Assembly (NCBI GenBank): GCA_030620005.1
Contig: JAUXAJ010000077.1
Span: 1 to 17,614 of the forward strand
Direction: 5' to 3'
Source of the DNA: Promethearchaeota archaeon
GTDB taxonomy: Archaea; Asgardarchaeota; Lokiarchaeia; Sigynarchaeales; SOKP01
Length of the DNA: 17,614 bases
Made by a program: the position numbers and the translations under genes
Shown here: in pieces, positions 13,910 to 17,614 of the stretch
Numbering within the stretch: the stretch's first letter is position 1
Layout of the letters: each line of letters starts with the position of its first letter
The notes under the pieces: model-generated
Databases searched by the model: none
Told to the model about the DNA's origin: nothing
The model's input: the letters and a program-made list of their open reading frames with translations, nothing else

Positions 13910-13976
13910 GCGCGCAATTCGCGCCGCTACGGTAAGTGCGCAGCTAAACATGTAATTAAAATAATAATTTTAATTA
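13910..13976. other. GC-rich alternative hairpins and an AT-rich inverted repeat
   Basis: This is the main content of the gap at 13882-14177. GCGCG (13910-13914) can pair with CGCGC (13920-13924). Alternatively GCGC-c-GCT (13921-13928) can pair with AGT-GCGC (13935-13941). The two exclude each other. Just after is a perfect 10-bp repeat, TAATTAAAAT / ATTTTAATTA (13953-13962 / 13967-13976). The first part is far richer in GC than its surroundings. It could be the 3' end structure of the upstream transcript, a foreign fragment, or a small RNA. Confidence 0.4.
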
Positions 13977-14122
13977 TTATTTCGTCATTTTTTGTTTCAA
14001 CTAAAATAAATTGATACAATTTTCATTTTTGTTAAGTAAATCTTCAAAAATTTTATACCATTCAAATCTTAATTAACACGAGATAGAATTTTAAAGGTAT
14101 GAAGCATAAATAGTTATTATTC

Positions 14123-14130
14123 TTTTATAC
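14123..14130 (+). promoter_or_regulatory. TATA box for the dehydratase-like operon
   Basis: TTTTATAC lies about 48-55 bases above the ATG at 14178, giving a leader of about 20-25 bases for the three-gene operon. Confidence 0.45.
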
Positions 14131-14177
14131 TTTTATTTGAATGTAAAAATACAAATCATTAAAATTGATTGTTAATT

Positions 14178-15299
14178 ATGAGAGTAATGGAAAACTTTAT
14201 TCAAGCAATTCCTCTCGAAAATCCATGGATTGATCGCTGGAAGTCCGAGGGAAAAAAAGTCTTAGGATATTTTTGTTCGTACATACCCGAAGAAATCATA
14301 TACTCAGCTGGCATCCTCCCAATTAGGGTCAGGGCAAGGGGTTGTACTGATACACCCATGGGAGATGCATACATGACCCCCACTGCATGTAGTTTTACAC
14401 GATGTTGTCTAGAATTTGCAAATAGAAAGGAATATGACTATTTTGACGGGATTGTTTCGTGTAATTGTTGTGATCAAGTTCGACGTCTCTATGACAATTT
14501 GAGATACAAAACTCCATTTCCATTCCATTATATCATGGGTGTTCCAGGTTATGTGAGTGAAACAACCGTTGACTGGTTTAAACACGAATTATCTAAGTTC
14601 AAAGAAACTTTAGAGAAGAAATTCGAGGTTAATATTACAAATGAGAAACTTAAAGACGCAATCAAGATATACAACGAATCCCGCAACCTTCTTAAAGAAT
14701 TGTACATGTTCAGAAAACGCGATAATCCTCCTGTTACTGGTATTGAAGTCATGAATATCCTTTTGGCAGCAGTATCAATCCCAAAGGACCGATTTAATGA
14801 ACTGTTAACTCAGCAGCTTGAGGAATATAAAGAAAAAGCGGGAATTTCTAATTATAGGGCTAGAATAATGCTAATTGGAAGCATGCTCGATGAACCAGAG
14901 TATATACAAATTATTGAAGATCTTGGCGGATTAGTTGTGACAGACTCAAATTGTCTCGGAACTAGACATTTTTGGGATTTAGTAGATGAGTCATTAAATC
15001 CAACTGATTCACTTGCCGAACGTTATTTGTCAAAAATCTCGTGTCCACGCATGACTGATGGACAACCTAAAAGAGCTAAATTCATGATGGATCTCATTAA
15101 AGAGTTCAAGGTTGATGGGGTCATTTTTCAGAGAATGAAGTTCTGTGCAATCTGGTGGGCCGAGATTTTCATGCTTCGAGACAAATTAAAGGAAGAAGGT
15201 GTGCCGTTCCTCGATTTGGAAAGAGAATATGTCTTGAGCGGTGCCGGAGCCATGAAAACTCGGGTTCAAACTTTTATAGAAATATTAGAAGGAAGGTGA
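14178..15299 (+). CDS. 2-hydroxyacyl-CoA dehydratase / benzoyl-CoA reductase-type subunit, HgdB/BcrC-like
   Basis: The protein has 373 residues from ATG 14178; TTG 14169 and ATG 14187 are also in frame. Length and pattern match the smaller subunit of the HGD-D superfamily. It has GYFCSYIPEEIIYSAGILPIR (30-50), ACSFTRCCLEF (70-80), CNCCDQVRRLYD (95 onward), IGSMLDEPEYIQIIEDLGG, and FQRMKFC near the end. Cys71, Cys98 and Cys323 are the likely ligands of a [4Fe-4S] cluster by analogy. Such subunits receive one electron at very low potential from an ATP-driven activator. They use it to dehydrate 2-hydroxyacyl-CoA, reduce aromatic CoA esters, or reduce small molecules. It is first in a tight operon (7-base gap to the next gene). 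The substrate is undetermined. Confidence 0.9.
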   Translation: MRVMENFIQAIPLENPWIDRWKSEGKKVLGYFCSYIPEEIIYSAGILPIRVRARGCTDTPMGDAYMTPTACSFTRCCLEFANRKEYDYFDGIVSCNCCDQVRRLYDNLRYKTPFPFHYIMGVPGYVSETTVDWFKHELSKFKETLEKKFEVNITNEKLKDAIKIYNESRNLLKELYMFRKRDNPPVTGIEVMNILLAAVSIPKDRFNELLTQQLEEYKEKAGISNYRARIMLIGSMLDEPEYIQIIEDLGGLVVTDSNCLGTRHFWDLVDESLNPTDSLAERYLSKISCPRMTDGQPKRAKFMMDLIKEFKVDGVIFQRMKFCAIWWAEIFMLRDKLKEEGVPFLDLEREYVLSGAGAMKTRVQTFIEILEGR

Positions 15300-15306
15300 A
15301 AAAGAA

Positions 15307-16629
15307 ATGGATATAGAAATTATTAATAAATATAAAAAACTTGGTAGAGGAAACTGGGGTAAAGGTTTTACAATGTGGAAAGCAATGTACACGGGTTTTC
15401 TTAATCGACAGAAGGACATGGAGGAAGAATATACAACGTTTGGAGAGTTTTTCCTTAACTTTTTTCTTGAAATTCCAAAAGCCCGAAAGCAAGGAATTCC
15501 TATCATAATGCACCCTTTTAATTACGGACCTGAATTATTTCACGCCATGAATTTAACACCTCTCATGCAAGAAACTTTTAGCGTGGGTTTAGCTCCGTTC
15601 CACCTTAACGAACCATATATTGATTTCACCAATAAAATAGGATACGGAGACAATCCCACTATTTGTAATGCCCAAAGACCTTTAATTGGCTCGTACATGC
15701 AAGGAGCGGCACCCATTCCAGATCTACTGTTTTTTCTCTCGACGCCATGTAATTCTCTTGCGATGACATATCAAGTCTTTCAAAACTTAACAAAAACGCC
15801 AACATTTAACATGGATGTTCCATATTGGGCTTACGACCAGGCAAGTGAGTTTTATGACGAAAAAACAGTGGAATACATGATTAAGCAAATTAAGGAGTTA
15901 ATCTCTTGGCTAGAAAAAAAAACGCATCAAAAATTAGATCTTGAAAAACTTGACCAGACAATGAAATGGGTTAACGAGTCGCGGGAGCACATTTTAGATT
16001 TCAACGAGCTTTTAAAAAATGTTCCTTGCCCGGCAAAAAGCCTTATGGGCTTTGGAAACTTCTTTGCAATGGTGACTCGCGGTGGAACTCCGGATGCTGT
16101 TAAAATGACTAAATGGTTGCGAGATACTGCCGCGGAAAATGTTAAGACTGGCGAAGGAGGTGTACCTGATGAAAAAATTAGAATTGCTTGGCCGTATACT
16201 CATGTGTTTTTCGACCAAGATTTATTATTATGGTTAGAGGAAACATATAACGCTGTCGTCATAATGGATATCTTGGGTTATTATCAAGTATTACCTCACG
16301 ACACTTCCACAATTGAAAAATGCTATGAAAGTTTAGCTAAAGGAACTTTGGACTTCTCCATGATTGGTACTTGTAGAGGACCTATCGAGTACTACATAGA
16401 CTATGTCGTAAATTACGTTAAGGATTATAAGATTGACTGTGTTATCATGCCCATGCAATTTGCATGTAAACACGCTTATGCCATGGCAAGAGTAACCATG
16501 GAAGTAATACGCGAAGAAGTCGGAGTTCCCACCTTAATCTTCGGTTGTGACCCCTATGATTCAAGAGAGGTGACCTCAGACGCAATAAGAGGGAGGATTT
16601 CAGAATTTCTAACACAAGTTGTTTTATAG
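15307..16629 (+). CDS. 2-hydroxyacyl-CoA dehydratase / benzoyl-CoA reductase-type subunit, BcrB/BzdO-like
   Basis: The protein has 440 residues, the size of the larger HGD-D partner. The ribosome binding site GGTGA overlaps the previous stop codon, so translation is coupled. Conserved segments include ICNAQRPLIGSYMQGA (Cys120), LSTPCNS (Cys148), and MPMQFACKHAYAM (Cys387), the expected three cluster ligands. A linker helix (about 190-225) separates the two halves. The first half has HPFNYGPELF where the smaller subunit has FCSYIPEEII. By analogy it forms a heterodimer with the 14178 product, with one iron-sulfur cluster in each subunit and the active site between them. Length resembles benzoyl-CoA reductase subunit B more than HgdA, but only one activator is encoded here, so aromatic reduction should not be assumed. 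Confidence 0.88.
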   Translation: MDIEIINKYKKLGRGNWGKGFTMWKAMYTGFLNRQKDMEEEYTTFGEFFLNFFLEIPKARKQGIPIIMHPFNYGPELFHAMNLTPLMQETFSVGLAPFHLNEPYIDFTNKIGYGDNPTICNAQRPLIGSYMQGAAPIPDLLFFLSTPCNSLAMTYQVFQNLTKTPTFNMDVPYWAYDQASEFYDEKTVEYMIKQIKELISWLEKKTHQKLDLEKLDQTMKWVNESREHILDFNELLKNVPCPAKSLMGFGNFFAMVTRGGTPDAVKMTKWLRDTAAENVKTGEGGVPDEKIRIAWPYTHVFFDQDLLLWLEETYNAVVIMDILGYYQVLPHDTSTIEKCYESLAKGTLDFSMIGTCRGPIEYYIDYVVNYVKDYKIDCVIMPMQFACKHAYAMARVTMEVIREEVGVPTLIFGCDPYDSREVTSDAIRGRISEFLTQVVL

Positions 16630-16645
16630 AAGGGGATAATAAAAT

Positions 16646-17425
16646 ATGATTGTAGCAGGTTGTGATGTAGGTTCTTTAACTGGAAAAGCTGTTATATTAA
16701 AGAATGGGGCAATCTATTCTTATAGCATTGTTCCCACCACTCCTAAACCCGAGATAACCGCTCGTAATGCCATGGATTCGGCACTTCAGAACGGAAAACT
16801 ACATTTGGAGGATATTGATTATATTACTGGAACTGGATATGGTAGAGTGAAAATTCCATTCGCTAATTCGGAAATATCCGAGTTAACTTGTCACGGTAGA
16901 GGTGCCCACTTTTATATTCCATCAATTAGAACGATAATTGATGTGGGCGGTCAAGATGCAAAAGTGATAAAGGTCAATAAGGACGGTAAAATTCTTGATT
17001 TTGCAATGAACGATAAATGTGCTGCAGGGACCGGCCGATTTTTGGAGGTCATGGCTAAAACACTCGAGTTAAAGCTTGAAGAACTCGGTCCAATATCTCT
17101 TCAATCGAAAAATCAAGCCAAGATCACCGCTCAGTGTAGCGTTTTTGCTGAGACGGAGGTCGTGAGTCTCATGGCTGAAGGCATCGAAGTTGCCGATATA
17201 GTGGCCGGTATTCACGATGCAATCGCATCTAGAATCATGTCTTTAGTTTATAGAGTTGGTCTTGAAAATGATTTAACGATAACTGGAGGAGTAGCAAAAA
17301 ATATAGGAGTAGTTGCATATCTAGAGAAGAGACTAGGTCTGAAAACAATGAAACTACCGGTGGATCCTCAAATAATAGGGGCTTTAGGGGCGGCTCTTAT
17401 AGCTAAAGAGCAGTTAAAATCTTAA
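16646..17425 (+). CDS. ATP-dependent activator (HgdC/BadF-type ATPase with [4Fe-4S])
   Basis: The protein has 259 residues, the normal length for homodimeric HgdC-type activators. It has an actin/hexokinase-like ATPase fold: phosphate-binding GCDVGSLTGKAV (5-16), DVGGQDAKVI in the middle, and GGVAKN near the C-terminus. Cys125 (NDKCAAGTGRF) and Cys164 (AQCSVFAETE) are 39 residues apart, as in HgdC. In the dimer they would hold one bridging [4Fe-4S] cluster. ATP hydrolysis drives one electron from a ferredoxin-like donor to the two upstream subunits. The gene is last in the operon, 16 bases after the previous stop, with AGGGGAT as ribosome binding site. T-runs follow. The electron donor is not encoded here. 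Confidence 0.93.
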   Translation: MIVAGCDVGSLTGKAVILKNGAIYSYSIVPTTPKPEITARNAMDSALQNGKLHLEDIDYITGTGYGRVKIPFANSEISELTCHGRGAHFYIPSIRTIIDVGGQDAKVIKVNKDGKILDFAMNDKCAAGTGRFLEVMAKTLELKLEELGPISLQSKNQAKITAQCSVFAETEVVSLMAEGIEVADIVAGIHDAIASRIMSLVYRVGLENDLTITGGVAKNIGVVAYLEKRLGLKTMKLPVDPQIIGALGAALIAKEQLKS

Positions 17426-17433
17426 AAAAAATT

Positions 17434-17456
17434 ATTCTTTTTTATTTTTATTTTTC
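17434..17456 (+). terminator. T-rich terminator behind the operon
   Basis: Three T-runs (six, five and five) lie within 31 bases of the activator stop, the usual archaeal termination pattern. It also separates the operon from the convergent minus-strand gene at the right edge. Confidence 0.55.
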
Positions 17457-17501
17457 TATAAATTAGTCTCATGAGGATTAAATGTTAAGTTTTTTGTATA
17501 T

Positions 17502-17614
17502 TTATATTATTACTTCATTATCTAAAAACCATTCTACTTTTCCAGATAATTGCGTGTTTAACCTCCCAAGCACTCGTTCTTTCTTAAGGAGGTTATTTCC
17601 CGATTCAAAAGGCT
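17502..17614 (-). CDS. C-terminal fragment of a gene entering from the right edge
   Basis: The minus-strand frame from the window end to a TAA at 17504-17502 gives 36 residues, PFESGNNLLKKERVLGRLN followed by TQLSGKVEWFLDNEVII. The mix of charged and hydrophobic residues looks like a helical protein end, and neighbouring frames are closed. No family can be named from so little. An 8-bp inverted repeat, TAACCTCC / GGAGGTTA (17559-17566 / 17588-17595), falls inside the frame. Confidence 0.45.
   Translation of the reverse strand, partial: PFESGNNLLKKERVLGRLNTQLSGKVEWFLDNEVII

Noticed and set aside
14178..17425. Calling the operon a benzoyl-CoA reductase
   Set aside because: Subunit lengths fit BcrC/BcrB, but only one HgdC-length activator is present where the Bcr type uses two different ATPase subunits. 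No other aromatic-degradation gene is seen.
1..17614. CRISPR arrays, insertion sequences and integrase attachment sites
   Set aside because: No regularly spaced repeats, transposase or integrase frames, or terminal inverted repeats with target duplications were found.

Overview
This is an AT-rich stretch that looks like the genome of an Asgard (Promethearchaeota/Lokiarchaeia-type) archaeon. The main evidence is a Rag/Gtr-like small GTPase with a C-terminal roadblock-like region. Supporting signs are archaeal TATA boxes ahead of several genes, GGTGA-type ribosome binding sites, TTG starts, and a TrmJ-type tRNA methyltransferase. The lineage is an inference from gene content; no rRNA or tRNA gene was found.

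Left part (1-5150). A truncated membrane protein enters from the left on the minus strand. It is followed by an overlapping hicBA toxin-antitoxin pair and the C-terminal remnant of a ribbon-helix-helix regulator whose intact paralogue lies at 2540-2989. A plus-strand 3-hydroxyacyl-CoA dehydrogenase sits between remnant and paralogue and ends in a perfect AT-rich hairpin plus T-run. Downstream of the intact regulator is a small gene that appears to be decaying. The divergent plus-strand gene is a cyclin/TFB-like protein, with a perfect 19-nt palindrome directly above its TATA box. A structured intergenic element then precedes a proline-iminopeptidase-like hydrolase.

Middle part (5150-11300). 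The Rag-like GTPase is followed by a doubtful small membrane ORF, trmJ, a 550-base intergenic region with several consecutive hairpins (a non-coding RNA candidate), and a seven-helix membrane protein with a FYVE-spaced zinc module. Next comes a collapsed paralogous fusion, the 5' part of a second trmJ joined to the 3' end of a second GPH transporter. The intact GPH/MFS transporter follows.

Right part (11300-17614). This is a plus-strand metabolic block. It begins with a corrinoid-domain/UroD-type methyltransferase fusion in which the corrinoid-binding His is replaced by Trp while the zinc ligands remain. Then come an uncharacterised 198-residue protein with a possible Cys2His2 metal site and a tight three-gene operon. 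The operon encodes two 2-hydroxyacyl-CoA dehydratase/benzoyl-CoA reductase-type subunits and their ATP-dependent activator. Together these suggest ATP-driven low-potential electron transfer coupled to CoA-ester or methyl-group chemistry. The substrate cannot be read from the sequence. A minus-strand gene fragment enters from the right edge.
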